A stretch of 32,870 bases of DNA from an uncultured Acetatifactor sp. (GCA_910584435.1 CAJUAP010000044.1:1-32870), one strand, 5' to 3'; counted from the first letter of the stretch, positions 1-8,461 are shown. The notes: generated by a model not told the origin, from the letters alone. Translations and numbers: made by a program.

Positions 1-3
1 TAT

Positions 4-68
4 GGAAACGATTGTGCAATTTGTCTTTTGTGAGCAAGCTCCCACAGACAAATTGTACAATCATTTCC
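4..68. repeat. Long imperfect inverted repeat at the left edge
   Basis: Arms of 22 bases (4-25 and 47-68) pair with only two mismatches (9/63 and 16/56). One is a G-U wobble if read on +, the other if read on -. The loop contains a smaller GAGC/GCTC stem. No T-tract follows on +, so it is not a classical terminator for an upstream + gene. It could be a bidirectional transcript end, an operator, or a small mobile palindrome. The bases at 74-89 just downstream (CTGAACTGTTACC) match the core of the dispersed element described at 18813-18978. Confidence 0.6.
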
Positions 69-140
69 GCATGGCTGAACTGTTACCATATTCATATTTT
101 GAGGTATTTTGAACAATATATGTAAGGAAAAGGGTTGTAT

Positions 141-842
141 ATGCGTTTAGATAAGTTTTTATGTGAAATGAAGATAGGAACCAGAAGTCAGGTAAAAACA
201 TATATCCGCCAGGGGCTGGTGACAGTCAATGGCACAACGGCTTCCGATGCCGGGCAGAAGGTGGCGGAAACCTCTGACAGAATATGCTTTAGAGGACAGA
301 ACCTGCAGTATTGCAGATATGTTTACTATATGCTGTATAAACCCAAGGGAGTGGTATCCGCCACCCAGGATAACAGGGACAAAACAGTGGTATCGCTTCT
401 GGGCAGCTGTCAGAGAGAGGATATTTTTCCGGTGGGACGGCTGGACAAAGACACTACCGGTCTGCTGCTGCTTACAAATGACGGTGACCTGGCACATCAA
501 ATGCTGTCGCCGAAGAAGCATGTCGATAAGACTTATCAGGTAACCGCATTGTATCCCCTGAGAGAAGATGAGAAACGCGCTTTGGAAGAAGGGGTGGATA
601 TCGGCGATGCGAAGTCTGCGCTTCCGGCAAGGGTAGAAGTTCTGAAGGGAGAGAAATTCCTGATTACCATTCAGGAAGGCCGCTTTCATCAGATAAAGCG
701 TATGCTGCAGGCAGTCGGCAATCAGGTGATGGAGCTGAAGAGAGTGTCTTTCGGCGGATTGCATCTGGATGAAGAACTGCAGCCGGGAGAATACAGGGAA
801 TTGACAGCAGAAGAAGTCTATGCCATAAAGAGTTCATTATAA
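141..842 (+). CDS. rsuA: RsuA/RluB-family rRNA pseudouridine synthase
   Basis: Isomerises a specific uridine of ribosomal RNA to pseudouridine during ribosome assembly; cytoplasmic. The 233-residue protein has an N-terminal S4 RNA-binding domain (RLDKFLCEMKIGTRSQVKTY, residues 2-21) and a catalytic domain with the family signature GRLDKDTTGLLLLTNDG, in which Asp102 is the predicted nucleophile. The ATG at 141 is chosen over a TTG at 135 because AAGGAAAAGGG ends six bases before it and the protein then starts at the S4 domain. Length fits small Firmicute members. Family membership is certain; the exact target (16S U516-like or 23S) cannot be read from the sequence. First gene of a same-strand housekeeping run. 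Confidence 0.93.
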   Translation: MRLDKFLCEMKIGTRSQVKTYIRQGLVTVNGTTASDAGQKVAETSDRICFRGQNLQYCRYVYYMLYKPKGVVSATQDNRDKTVVSLLGSCQREDIFPVGRLDKDTTGLLLLTNDGDLAHQMLSPKKHVDKTYQVTALYPLREDEKRALEEGVDIGDAKSALPARVEVLKGEKFLITIQEGRFHQIKRMLQAVGNQVMELKRVSFGGLHLDEELQPGEYRELTAEEVYAIKSSL

Positions 843-874
843 TAGCGAGGTATTCAGAGAAAAAGGTATTGGAT

Positions 875-1029
875 AAGAAGGCATTTGGGCAGGAAAACAT
901 TCGGGTAAGAAGGCATTTGGGCAGGAAGATATTCGGGTAAGAAGGCATTTGGGCAGGAAGATATTTGGGTAAGAAGGCATTTGGCAGGAAGATACTCGGG
1001 TAAGAAGGCATTTGGATAAGAAAATATTT
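875..1029 (+). repeat. Tandem repeat, 32-bp unit (two diverged 16-bp halves), about 4.8 copies
   Basis: Units lie at 875-906, 907-938, 939-970, 971-1001 (one base shorter) and 1002-1029 (partial). Each is made of two related 16-base halves, AAGAAGGCATTTGGGC and AGGAAGATATTCGGGT, which match at 11 of 16 positions, so the array probably grew from a 16-bp unit. A degenerate half-copy precedes it at about 859-874. It fills the gap between the pseudouridine synthase and the HAD gene. No gene is supported inside it. Confidence 0.95.
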
Positions 1030-1048
1030 TAGATATAAGACATTTAGT

Positions 1049-1054
1049 TATAAT
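1049..1054 (+). promoter_or_regulatory. Possible -10 box before the HAD gene
   Basis: TATAAT lies 17 bases before the start codon, leaving little room for a leader. The best -35 candidate, TTTTAG at 1027-1032 with a 16-base spacer, is poor and lies at the edge of the tandem repeat. Weak call. Confidence 0.3.
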
Positions 1055-1071
1055 AGAGCGGAGGTAGTTTC

Positions 1072-1785
1072 ATGGATGTGGCCGGAGATAATAAAAGGCA
1101 GGGGGACAGAAAGAAATTGAGGCATGAAATGCTGTCAGGAATAGATGCGGTACTTTTTGATCTGGACGGTTCCCTGGTGGATTCCATGTGGGTATGGAAA
1201 TCAATTGATATAGAATATCTGGGCCGTTTTGGTATTCCGCTGCCGGAAAAGCTGCAGTATGAAATACAGGGAATGAGTTTTACGGAAACGGCAGTTTATT
1301 TTAAGGAACATTTTCCGATTCCTGACTCTATAGAGCAAATCAAAGCAGAGTGGAATAAAATGGCATGGGATAAATACAGGTATGAGGTGCCTTTAAAAAG
1401 CGGCATTCCTGAGTTCCTGGCTGCCTGTAGAGACAATGGCATTCAACTGGGCATTGCTACAAGTAATTCCAGGGAATTAGCAGAGACGATTGCAGAGGTA
1501 CATAAACTGAGGGATTATTTTACCTGTATTGTGACAGGATGTGATGTGGTCCGTGGGAAGCCTGCTCCCGATATTTACCTTGAGGCGGCGAGACAGTTAG
1601 GAGTATCGCCGGAGCGCTGCCTTGTATTTGAAGATATTGTACAGGGAATCCAGGCGGGAAAAAATGCCGGAATGCGTGTCTGTGCAGTGGAAGATGCCTA
1701 TTCGGCAGGAGAGAGGGAACAAAAAAGAGCCTTGGCAGACTATTATATTGAAGATTATAAATGCATGTTTGTGCGCCCCTCTTGA
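1072..1785 (+). CDS. HAD-superfamily hydrolase, beta-phosphoglucomutase-like subfamily
   Basis: A predicted phosphatase or phosphomutase of 237 residues acting on a small phosphorylated substrate in the cytoplasm. Motif I is DLDGSLVDS with Asp30 (nucleophile) and Asp32 (acid/base). Motif II is the T-S of ATSNSRE, motif III the lysine of GKPAPD, and motif IV FEDIVQGIQAG. The helical cap between motifs I and II is the usual one for this subfamily. GAGGTAG four bases before the ATG is the ribosome site. The 27 charged residues before the HAD core are unusual; a start at an internal ATG (residue 20) is possible. Its stop is 19 bases before the YgiQ start, so the two are probably co-transcribed. 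Substrate unknown. Confidence 0.88.
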   Translation: MDVAGDNKRQGDRKKLRHEMLSGIDAVLFDLDGSLVDSMWVWKSIDIEYLGRFGIPLPEKLQYEIQGMSFTETAVYFKEHFPIPDSIEQIKAEWNKMAWDKYRYEVPLKSGIPEFLAACRDNGIQLGIATSNSRELAETIAEVHKLRDYFTCIVTGCDVVRGKPAPDIYLEAARQLGVSPERCLVFEDIVQGIQAGKNAGMRVCAVEDAYSAGEREQKRALADYYIEDYKCMFVRPS

Positions 1786-1804
1786 GGGTATGGAGGTAAT
1801 TGAG

Positions 1805-3826
1805 ATGAGTGGATTCTTGCCTATATCACGAAAAGATATGCAGGAACGGGGAATAGAGCAGCTGGATTTTGTGTATATTATCGGAGATGCCTATGTGGAT
1901 CATCCGTCTTTCGGACATGCCATTATCAGCAGAGTCCTGGAAGCCCACGGCTATACAGTGGGAATCATTTCCCAGCCGGATTGGAAAGATGACAAAAGCA
2001 TCACTGTTCTTGGGCGGCCCAGGCTTGGATTCCTGATATCCGGCGGCAACATGGACAGCTGTGTCAATCACTATTCCGTATCCAGGAAAAGGCGTTCTGC
2101 AGATGCCTATACCCCCGGCGGAGAGATTGGAAAGCGGCCTGACCACGCTGTTGTTGTGTATGGCAATTTAATCCGTCGGACCTTTAAGGATGTGCCTGTC
2201 ATTATCGGAGGCATAGAAGCCAGTCTGCGGCGGATGGCCCATTATGATTACTGGTCGGACAGTTTTAAGCGTTCCATTCTGCTGGACAGCCAGGCGGATA
2301 TGATTTCTTACGGCATGGGAGAGAAATCCATTGTGGAAATTGCAGATGCCCTGGCAAGCGGCATTCCGGCTGGTGATATTACTTTTGTACGGGGCAGTGT
2401 CTATCGCACAAAGAATATTTCGGATGTCTATCAACCGGTGATGCTGCCTTCTTATGATGCCATGCGGGAAGATAAGGCATTATATGCCAAAAGTTTTGCC
2501 ATGCAGAATGAAAATACGGATTACTGTACAGGAAAGCCGCTGATAGAAGCCTATCCCAATGGTGTGTATGTGGTACAGAATCCGCCCCAGCCGCCACTGA
2601 CTACGGAAGAAATGGACAGCATTTATGCCCTTCCGTATACCAGGAGAAGTCATCCCTCCTATGAGGAAAAAGGAGGTGTGCCGGCCATTGAGGAAATCAA
2701 GTTTTCCCTGATCAGCAACAGGGGGTGTTTTGGCGGCTGCAGTTTCTGCGCTCTGACTTTCCACCAGGGACGAACGGTGCAGACCAGAAGCCATGATTCT
2801 ATTCTGCAGGAGGCGCAGCTCTTATTAAAGGATCCGGACTTTAAGGGGTATATTCATGATGTGGGCGGACCAACTGCCAATTTCAGGCATCCTTCCTGTC
2901 AAAAGCAGCTGACACATGGGGTCTGTAAGAACAAGCAATGTCTGTTCCCGGCTCCATGCAGGAACCTGTCCGTGGATCACAGGGATTATCTGGCGCTGAT
3001 GAGAAAACTGCGTGCTTTACCGGGTGTGAAAAAGGTTTTTGTGCGTTCAGGAATCCGGTTTGACTATCTGCTTGCGGATAGGGATGATACTTTTTTCCGG
3101 GAATTGGTGGAGCACCATGTGAGCGGCCAGCTGAAGGTAGCGCCGGAGCATGTATCCGATACGGTATTGCACTTTATGGGGAAACCGGATAATGCCGTCT
3201 ATCAGCGCTTCACGGCAAAATATAAGAAACTGAACGCAGAAATGGGGAAGAATCAGTTCCTTGTGCCTTATTTCATGTCATCCCATCCCGGCGCGTCTTT
3301 AAAGGAAGCAGTGGAACTGGCAGAGTATCTGCGCGACCTTGGGTACATGCCGGAACAGGTACAGGACTTTTATCCGACGCCATCGACGGCTTCCACGGTG
3401 ATGTATTATACGGGCATTGACCCCAGGGATGGCAGACAGGTGTATGTGTGCAGAAATCCACACGAAAAAGCCATGCAGAGAGCACTAATGCAATACAGGA
3501 ATCCAAACAATTATGATCTGGTATATGAGGCGCTGACCAAAGCCGGAAGAACGGATCTGATAGGCTATGACCGCAGATGTCTGATAAGACCCAGAACAGA
3601 AAGCACGGACAGCAGGGGGAAACGGACATCTGACAGAGATGACAGGAATACCAGACATAATCCTAAAAAAGATAACTATAATAAAGATAATTTTAAAAAG
3701 AATAATTATAATAAAGATAATCCTAAAGAAGATAATCATGGAAAAGGAAATGACAGAAAAAGTCAGACAGCAAATCAGCCCGGGAAAAAGAGAACAATTC
3801 GTAATATCCACCACAGCAAAAAGTGA
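1805..3826 (+). CDS. ygiQ: YgiQ-family radical SAM protein (UPF0313)
   Basis: A 673-residue iron-sulfur enzyme that would cleave S-adenosylmethionine; the family's physiological reaction is not established. An N-terminal YgiQ domain with Rossmann-like segments (FVYIIGDAYVDHPSFGHA) precedes the radical-SAM barrel, whose cluster ligands are Cys308, Cys312 and Cys315 (CFGGCSFC). The late motif QDFYPTPSTASTVMYYTG is typical. ATG 1805 is chosen because GGAGGT lies eight bases before it; the open frame runs on upstream, but that part overlaps the HAD gene. The last 70 residues are low-complexity and Lys/Asn/Asp-rich and contain a pentapeptide repeat (3662-3751). Such basic tails vary in the family, but here a recent tandem expansion is visible. 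Confidence 0.93.
   Translation: MSGFLPISRKDMQERGIEQLDFVYIIGDAYVDHPSFGHAIISRVLEAHGYTVGIISQPDWKDDKSITVLGRPRLGFLISGGNMDSCVNHYSVSRKRRSADAYTPGGEIGKRPDHAVVVYGNLIRRTFKDVPVIIGGIEASLRRMAHYDYWSDSFKRSILLDSQADMISYGMGEKSIVEIADALASGIPAGDITFVRGSVYRTKNISDVYQPVMLPSYDAMREDKALYAKSFAMQNENTDYCTGKPLIEAYPNGVYVVQNPPQPPLTTEEMDSIYALPYTRRSHPSYEEKGGVPAIEEIKFSLISNRGCFGGCSFCALTFHQGRTVQTRSHDSILQEAQLLLKDPDFKGYIHDVGGPTANFRHPSCQKQLTHGVCKNKQCLFPAPCRNLSVDHRDYLALMRKLRALPGVKKVFVRSGIRFDYLLADRDDTFFRELVEHHVSGQLKVAPEHVSDTVLHFMGKPDNAVYQRFTAKYKKLNAEMGKNQFLVPYFMSSHPGASLKEAVELAEYLRDLGYMPEQVQDFYPTPSTASTVMYYTGIDPRDGRQVYVCRNPHEKAMQRALMQYRNPNNYDLVYEALTKAGRTDLIGYDRRCLIRPRTESTDSRGKRTSDRDDRNTRHNPKKDNYNKDNFKKNNYNKDNPKEDNHGKGNDRKSQTANQPGKKRTIRNIHHSKK
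3662..3751 (+). repeat. Coding tandem repeat, 30 bp (2 x 15 bp), in the YgiQ tail
   Basis: Three 30-bp units (3662-3691, 3692-3721, 3722-3751), each split into two 15-bp halves. They encode the pentapeptides PKKDN, YNKDN, FKKNN, YNKDN, PKEDN and HGKGN. The halves TATAATAAAGATAAT at 3677-3691 and 3707-3721 are identical, which indicates recent duplication. The period keeps the reading frame. Confidence 0.92.
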
Positions 3827-3882
3827 CCGAAACGAAAGCGGCCGCATGTAAATGTCTGCGAAACGAGTAAGGGGGTATCAAT

Positions 3883-4725
3883 ATGAATATTATTATCATC
3901 ACAGGCGCATCCTCCGGCATAGGAATGGAATTCGCCCTGCAGATGGACAATCATTTTGACAATATTGATGAATTCTGGCTGGTGGCAAGGAACCGCAGCA
4001 GATTAACGGAACTGGCAAAGGCTATGGGACACAGAACGAGAATATTTGCCATGGATATTACAAAGAGGGAAAATCTGGATATGCTGGAATCCATGGTGTC
4101 AGAAAGGGAAGCCGCTGATAACGCCGGATTTGAAAAAGAGGCGAATGAGAATATCAGGAATGGGATTTCCGGAGAACAACATATTGTCAGAATGTTAGTC
4201 AACTGTGCCGGGTATGGAATGATGGGAAACTTTGCCGGACAGAACAGGGATACAGCCCTTGGTATGATTCGCCTGAACTGTGAAGCACTGACGGATCTTA
4301 CCCATCGCATGATTCCCTATATGAAACGGAACAGCCGCATCATTCAGATGGCTTCCAGTGCCGCTTTCCTGCCCCAGCCTGATTTTGCAGTATATGCGGC
4401 AACCAAATCCTATGTCCTGAGTTTTTCCAGGGCTTTGGGAGAAGAGCTGAAAAGCCGGGGAATCTATGTTACCAGCGTCTGTCCCGGACCTGTGGACACA
4501 CCTTTTTTTGATATTGCCGAATCTACAGGTTCCACGCTGGCGGTGAAAAAATATACCATGGTCAGTGCTGACAGGGTGGCGGCACTTGCACTGAGAGCTT
4601 CCTGGAAGAAACGCTCCATGTCCGTGTGCAGTCTGCCCATCAAGGCATTTTGGATGCTTACCAAAAGCTTACCTCATGGTGCTTTGCTGAAAATCATAGG
4701 ACAGATGAAGCGAAAAGGGTTATAG
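3883..4725 (+). CDS. Short-chain dehydrogenase/reductase (SDR family)
   Basis: An NAD(P)-dependent oxidoreductase of 280 residues, cytoplasmic. The cofactor motif TGASSGIG is at residues 7-14, NCAG follows beta-4, the catalytic serine is in MASSAAF, and the YxxxK pair is Tyr171/Lys175 (VYAATK). CPGPVDTPFF is the usual post-catalytic motif. A charged stretch of about 30 residues lies between beta-3 and NCAG and is longer than in most classical SDRs. The start follows a G-rich ribosome site (AAGGGGG). It belongs to the DltE/YqjQ-like classical SDRs by motifs; the substrate is unknown. The leftward neighbour ends 56 bases upstream with no terminator between. Confidence 0.9.
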   Translation: MNIIIITGASSGIGMEFALQMDNHFDNIDEFWLVARNRSRLTELAKAMGHRTRIFAMDITKRENLDMLESMVSEREAADNAGFEKEANENIRNGISGEQHIVRMLVNCAGYGMMGNFAGQNRDTALGMIRLNCEALTDLTHRMIPYMKRNSRIIQMASSAAFLPQPDFAVYAATKSYVLSFSRALGEELKSRGIYVTSVCPGPVDTPFFDIAESTGSTLAVKKYTMVSADRVAALALRASWKKRSMSVCSLPIKAFWMLTKSLPHGALLKIIGQMKRKGL

Positions 4726-4798
4726 TGAAAAATACAAAGAGAAACCAAAGGGCATTAGAGGTAAAATACATTGGTAACAAAATAGAAAGGATAAGAAA

Positions 4799-5383
4799 AT
4801 GCAGCTCAAACGATTGTTTACTACAGTGGGTGCAAAGGGGAGACGGAATTACCTTAACACACAGAAAAAATACGAAGTCATTCGCACCATACTTTATTTT
4901 GCCATTTCTATTTCACTGTTTGCAGCAGGTTATATCCAGACAGGCGAGAAAACGAATCTGCTCACGATTGTTGCGGTTCTGGGCTGTCTGCCGGCCAGCA
5001 AAAGTGCAGTGAGCGCCATCATGTATCTGCGGTTCGTAAGCTGCAGTGAACAGTCTGCTGCTGAAATTGAAAGTCACAGCCAGGGGCTGCAGTGTCTCTA
5101 TGATATGGTCTTTACTTCCTATAAGAAAGCGTTCCGTGTCAGTCATCTGGCAGTCCGGGGAAACTGTGTGTGCGGTTTTTCGGAAGATGTAAACTTTGAA
5201 GAAAATGAGTTTTACCGGCACATTCATCCGATTTTAAAATCGGACGGACATCAGGGTGTGACTGTGAAAATTTTCGTGAATCTGGCAAAATATACGGAAC
5301 GCCTGGAACAGATGAAGACATTGGAAGCAGACGAAGACAAGACACAGGCCATTCTTGGAACGTTGAAAAGCGTGGCTTTGTGA
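4799..5383 (+). CDS. Uncharacterised small membrane protein
   Basis: I do not recognise this 194-residue protein. Two hydrophobic segments, roughly residues 28-48 (ILYFAISISLFAAGYI) and 53-75 (LLTIVAVLGCLPASKSAVSA), form a helical hairpin near the N-terminus. A soluble domain of about 120 residues follows with three cysteines and a charged C-terminus. The basic N-terminus (KRLFTTVGAKGRRNYLNTQKK) suggests both ends lie in the cytoplasm. AAAGGATAAG before the ATG is an acceptable ribosome site. It is flanked by an SDR and an RNA-modifying enzyme and ends 20 bases before the latter. That suggests co-transcription but says nothing of function. Confidence 0.75.
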   Translation: MQLKRLFTTVGAKGRRNYLNTQKKYEVIRTILYFAISISLFAAGYIQTGEKTNLLTIVAVLGCLPASKSAVSAIMYLRFVSCSEQSAAEIESHSQGLQCLYDMVFTSYKKAFRVSHLAVRGNCVCGFSEDVNFEENEFYRHIHPILKSDGHQGVTVKIFVNLAKYTERLEQMKTLEADEDKTQAILGTLKSVAL

Positions 5384-5403
5384 TGTTATGGTTGTGAGGT
5401 TTT

Positions 5404-6528
5404 ATGCAGACGATTGAGATTGGACATAATCAGGGCGGACAACGCCTGGATAAATTTTTACATAAGTATCTGCCGCTGGCTCCCATGAGCTTTTTATACA
5501 AGATGCTGCGGAAGAAGAATATTACCCTGAACGGAAAAAAGGCTTCAGGGTCTGAGAAGATTATGATAGGGGACAAGGTATGCATATTTTTTTCCGATGA
5601 AACCATCGGCAGATTTTCCGGCAGGGAAACGGCAGCTGAAGCGGAGAAAAATGCCATTGCATGCAGGGCGCAGAGAGAGGGAGAAAATGTATGCAGGGGC
5701 GTTGGAAGTGTGGGCAGCACAGACTGCCGGCGTGTGAGGGAATATCTGACAGCCTATGAAAAACTGCAGGGCATTTCTGTCTTATATGAGGATGAACATT
5801 GTCTGTTCCTGAACAAACCTGCCGGGATATTGACGCAGAAGGCTGAGGCAGGGGATTGCAGCCTGAATGAATGGATGATTGGTTATCTGCTTGCACAGAA
5901 TCCTTCTATGGAAGAGGAGCTTGCTGTATTCCGGCCGTCTGTCTGTAACCGGCTGGACAGAAATACCAGCGGCATAGTGCTCTGCGGCAAGAGTCTTGCA
6001 GGACTTCAGTTTTTGAGTGAGTGTATCAGGGAACGCAAAGTGAGAAAATTCTACCATGCAATCTGCGTTGGGGAAATAGGGAAGCCGGAGTCGGCGAAAG
6101 GATATCTTGTAAAAGATTCGGCTGAAAACATGGTGCGTATCATCACGAATCCAGATGCGGCCGAACAGGGAGCCGCACCGATACATACAGTCTATTCTCC
6201 CATTGCCGCAGCAGGGGGCTATACTTTATTAGAGGTAGAACTTGTCACCGGCAAAACACATCAGATCCGCGCCCATCTGGCAGATATGGGGCATCCGCTG
6301 ATAGGAGATGCCAAATATGGCAGACCGGATGAGAATTTACTGTTCAGGGAAAAGTATGGACTGAAGCATCAACTGCTTCACGCGTACCGCATTGCATTTT
6401 CTGAGGGATTCCCCGAATCCGGTGTCAGATTGGAGAGACAAAGTTTCTGCGCTCCATATCCTGACTTATTCCTGAAATTGCAGGAGGGATTGAAATTGTT
6501 CCAAGATTGTGCAGAAAATCATTCTTAG
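5404..6528 (+). CDS. RluA-family pseudouridine synthase (RluC/RluD-like)
   Basis: Converts uridines in 23S rRNA or tRNA to pseudouridine; cytoplasmic, 374 residues. An S4 domain (RLDKFLHKYLPLAPMSFLYK, from residue 14) is followed by the RluA catalytic domain, with nucleophile Asp185 in CNRLDRNTSG and the C-terminal motif LVTGKTHQIRAHLADMGHPLIGDAKYG. The two domains are separated by about 50 residues rich in Ala, Glu, Arg and Cys (about 74-120) that are not part of the family core and look like a linker expansion. GTGAGG five bases before the ATG supports the start. The S4-plus-RluA order matches RluC/RluD; the modified position cannot be assigned. Confidence 0.93.
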   Translation: MQTIEIGHNQGGQRLDKFLHKYLPLAPMSFLYKMLRKKNITLNGKKASGSEKIMIGDKVCIFFSDETIGRFSGRETAAEAEKNAIACRAQREGENVCRGVGSVGSTDCRRVREYLTAYEKLQGISVLYEDEHCLFLNKPAGILTQKAEAGDCSLNEWMIGYLLAQNPSMEEELAVFRPSVCNRLDRNTSGIVLCGKSLAGLQFLSECIRERKVRKFYHAICVGEIGKPESAKGYLVKDSAENMVRIITNPDAAEQGAAPIHTVYSPIAAAGGYTLLEVELVTGKTHQIRAHLADMGHPLIGDAKYGRPDENLLFREKYGLKHQLLHAYRIAFSEGFPESGVRLERQSFCAPYPDLFLKLQEGLKLFQDCAENHS

Positions 6529-6671
6529 CTCTTAAAACAGCATAAGTGCCGCAGAAAAGTCACATGTAAGCTATGAAGAGAATGTACCAGTTATTGCAGT
6601 GCTGCGTCTGCTGCACATTTTTGAAGAGTTCATTTAGGGATGCAAGAATAAAAACGGATGGAGGCGCAGTG

Positions 6672-7205
6672 ATGGCTACATGGAATTCCAGAGGACTTCG
6701 GGGCTCTACACTGGAGGATATGATCAACAGAACGAATGAAAAATACTCCGAAGCCGGACTTGCCCTGATACAAAAGATTCCAACGCCAATTACACCGATT
6801 AAGATAGATAAGGAAAACAGACAGATTACACTGGCATATTTTGAGCAGAAAAGCACTGTTGACTATATCGGGGCAGTGCAGGGGCTTCCGGTATGCTTTG
6901 ATGCAAAAGAATGTGCTGCGGACACTTTTGCGCTGCAGAATATTCATGTGCATCAGGTGGAATTTATGGAGAAGTTCGAGAAACAGGGGGGAATTGCTTT
7001 CTTTTTGATTTATTATACACACAAGGATGTGATGTATTATCTTCCCCTGCAGATGCTGATGTTCTTCTGGAATCGTGCCAAAGAGGGGGGCAGAAAAAGT
7101 TTTCGCTATGAAGAATTGAATCCCGAATATATTCTGCCGCAGAAACATGGTATCTTAGTGCCTTATCTGGATATCCTGCAGAAGGATTTGGACGACAGGA
7201 CTTGA
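6672..7205 (+). CDS. recU: Holliday junction resolvase RecU
   Basis: Endonuclease that cleaves four-way DNA junctions in recombination and chromosome segregation of Gram-positive bacteria, working with RuvAB. The 177-residue protein starts with NSRGLRGSTLEDMINRTN and carries the PD-(D/E)xK-type core QKSTVDYIG (Asp64) and CFDAKE (Asp77, Lys79, Glu80), followed by the conserved LQNIHVHQVEFM segment. The frame is open back to 6573, but the ATG at 6672 has GGAGG seven bases upstream and begins at the family's usual N-terminus, so it is chosen. In many Firmicutes recU lies beside a penicillin-binding protein gene; here it sits between rRNA modification and histidine genes. The his promoter overlaps its last codons. 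Confidence 0.95.
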   Translation: MATWNSRGLRGSTLEDMINRTNEKYSEAGLALIQKIPTPITPIKIDKENRQITLAYFEQKSTVDYIGAVQGLPVCFDAKECAADTFALQNIHVHQVEFMEKFEKQGGIAFFLIYYTHKDVMYYLPLQMLMFFWNRAKEGGRKSFRYEELNPEYILPQKHGILVPYLDILQKDLDDRT

Positions 7206-7230
7206 CAGTGAAGGCTGCTTTCGATATACT
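7202..7230 (+). promoter_or_regulatory. Predicted sigma-A promoter of the his operon
   Basis: TTGACA at 7202-7207 and TATACT at 7225-7230 are separated by exactly 17 bases. The -35 box overlaps the recU stop codon. Transcription would start near 7237, leaving a leader of about 105 bases before hisZ. Confidence 0.75.
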
Positions 7231-7245
7231 AAAATGATAGTTTGC

Positions 7246-7303
7246 TGCATTGCTCTGCTAATACAATGACGTACTAAAGTACTGTACCTGCAGAGATAAT
7301 GCA
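7246..7303 (+). promoter_or_regulatory. Stem-forming leader of the his operon
   Basis: TGCATT (7246-7251) pairs with AATGCA (7298-7303) and CTCTGC (7253-7258) pairs with GCAGAG (7290-7295). Together they make a 12-bp stem broken by one small internal loop. The apical region holds a second hairpin, GTACT/AGTAC at 7271-7282. It lies wholly within the predicted 5' leader. There is no T-box sequence, no run of histidine codons in a leader peptide and no T-tract, so the two usual his-control devices are not visible. A role in control is inference. Confidence 0.5.
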
Positions 7304-7342
7304 TGGGAATGTTCCGAAATCAGAAAAGTTATGGAGGGCGAC

Positions 7343-8461
7343 ATGAGTCAGAGATTGTTACATACCCCGGAGGGAGTCAGGGATATTTATGGTAGGGAAT
7401 ATGCCAGAAAGCTATATGTGGAAGAAAAACTCCATGAAAGTATCCGGCTCTATGGCTATGAGGATATTCAGACGCCCACTTTTGAATTTTTTGATGTATT
7501 TTCCAGGGAAATCGGCACCACACCCAGCAAAGATCTCTACAAGTTTTTTGATAAAGAAGGAAATACACTGGTATTGCGCCCTGACTTTACGCCATCCATA
7601 GCCCGGTGTGCAGCAAAGTACTTCTGTGATGAACGGGTTCCGCTGCGGTTCGGCTATGTGGGCAATGCGTTTATCAATACCTCAAATCTTCAGGGAAAGC
7701 TGAAGGAAGTGACGCAGATGGGGGCGGAGTTTATCAATGATGCTTCCGTGGAGGCGGATGCGGAAGTAATCAGCCTGGTAGTACAAGCACTGCGAAATGT
7801 GGGATTGAAGCAGTTCCAGGTCACGGTGGGCGAGGTGGAGTATTTCAAAGGGCTCTGTGAGGAAGCGGGACTGGATGAAGAAACGGAATTGGATTTGCGG
7901 GCATGTATTTCCGGTAAAAATTATTTTGCTGCCCAGGAGCTTCTGCAGGAACGTAAAGTGGCGGAGGAATATCAGGACAGGCTTCTCAAGGTGGCGGATT
8001 TATTTGGAGATCTGGACTCTCTGCAGGAAGCCAGGGAAATGGCTGGGAACCCTCGATCTCTTGCAGCCGTAGCGAGACTGGAGAAGCTGCGTTCGGTGCT
8101 GGAACTCTACGGCGCGGCGGACTATATTTCCTATGACCTTGGAATGCTCAGTAAATATAGATATTATACAGGTGTTATAATCAAAGCCTACACCTATGGG
8201 GTGGGGGAAGCCATTGTGAAGGGCGGCAGATATGACAGGCTTTTACAGCAGTTTGGCAAATCTGCACCTGCAGTGGGCTTTGTCATGGTAATTGACAGCA
8301 TTATGGAGGCTCTTGCCAGACAGAATGTGGAACTGCCCATTTCAAACAACGTTGAGAGAATTGTATATTCTCAGAATGATTTTCAGGAGAAACTGGCAGA
8401 GGCCCGGAGACTTCGTGCGCAGGGAATACCGGTGACGCTTGAACAATGCCAATCATTATAA
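7343..8461 (+). CDS. hisZ: ATP phosphoribosyltransferase regulatory subunit HisZ
   Basis: A class II histidyl-tRNA-synthetase paralogue that binds short-form HisG and is needed for its activity and histidine feedback. The 372 residues include TPEGVRDIYG at the N-terminus, motif 2-like LRPDFTPSIARCAAKYF, and the late motif RYYTGVIIKAYTYGVGEAIVKGGRYDRL. ATG 7343 is preferred over the in-frame ATG at 7331 because GGAGGG occupies 7333-7338. The protein ends abruptly (GIPVTLEQCQSL), somewhat short of the roughly 390 residues common in Bacillus. An open stretch in another frame continues to about 8513, so a small C-terminal frameshift or loss cannot be excluded. The next gene, a short-form HisG, is what HisZ requires. 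Confidence 0.93.
   Translation: MSQRLLHTPEGVRDIYGREYARKLYVEEKLHESIRLYGYEDIQTPTFEFFDVFSREIGTTPSKDLYKFFDKEGNTLVLRPDFTPSIARCAAKYFCDERVPLRFGYVGNAFINTSNLQGKLKEVTQMGAEFINDASVEADAEVISLVVQALRNVGLKQFQVTVGEVEYFKGLCEEAGLDEETELDLRACISGKNYFAAQELLQERKVAEEYQDRLLKVADLFGDLDSLQEAREMAGNPRSLAAVARLEKLRSVLELYGAADYISYDLGMLSKYRYYTGVIIKAYTYGVGEAIVKGGRYDRLLQQFGKSAPAVGFVMVIDSIMEALARQNVELPISNNVERIVYSQNDFQEKLAEARRLRAQGIPVTLEQCQSL

Noticed and set aside
664..1011. Open frame on - with repeated Pro/Phe/Leu motifs
   Set aside because: It is the translation of the tandem repeat plus the antisense of the pseudouridine synthase; no ribosome site or family.
875..1029. CRISPR array
   Set aside because: Repeats are directly adjacent with no variable spacers, and no cas genes are present.
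6573..6671. Longer RecU start
   Set aside because: GGAGG and the family N-terminus both point to 6672.
7206..7342. T-box leader for histidine
   Set aside because: No T-box consensus, no specifier-loop architecture and no terminator in the leader.
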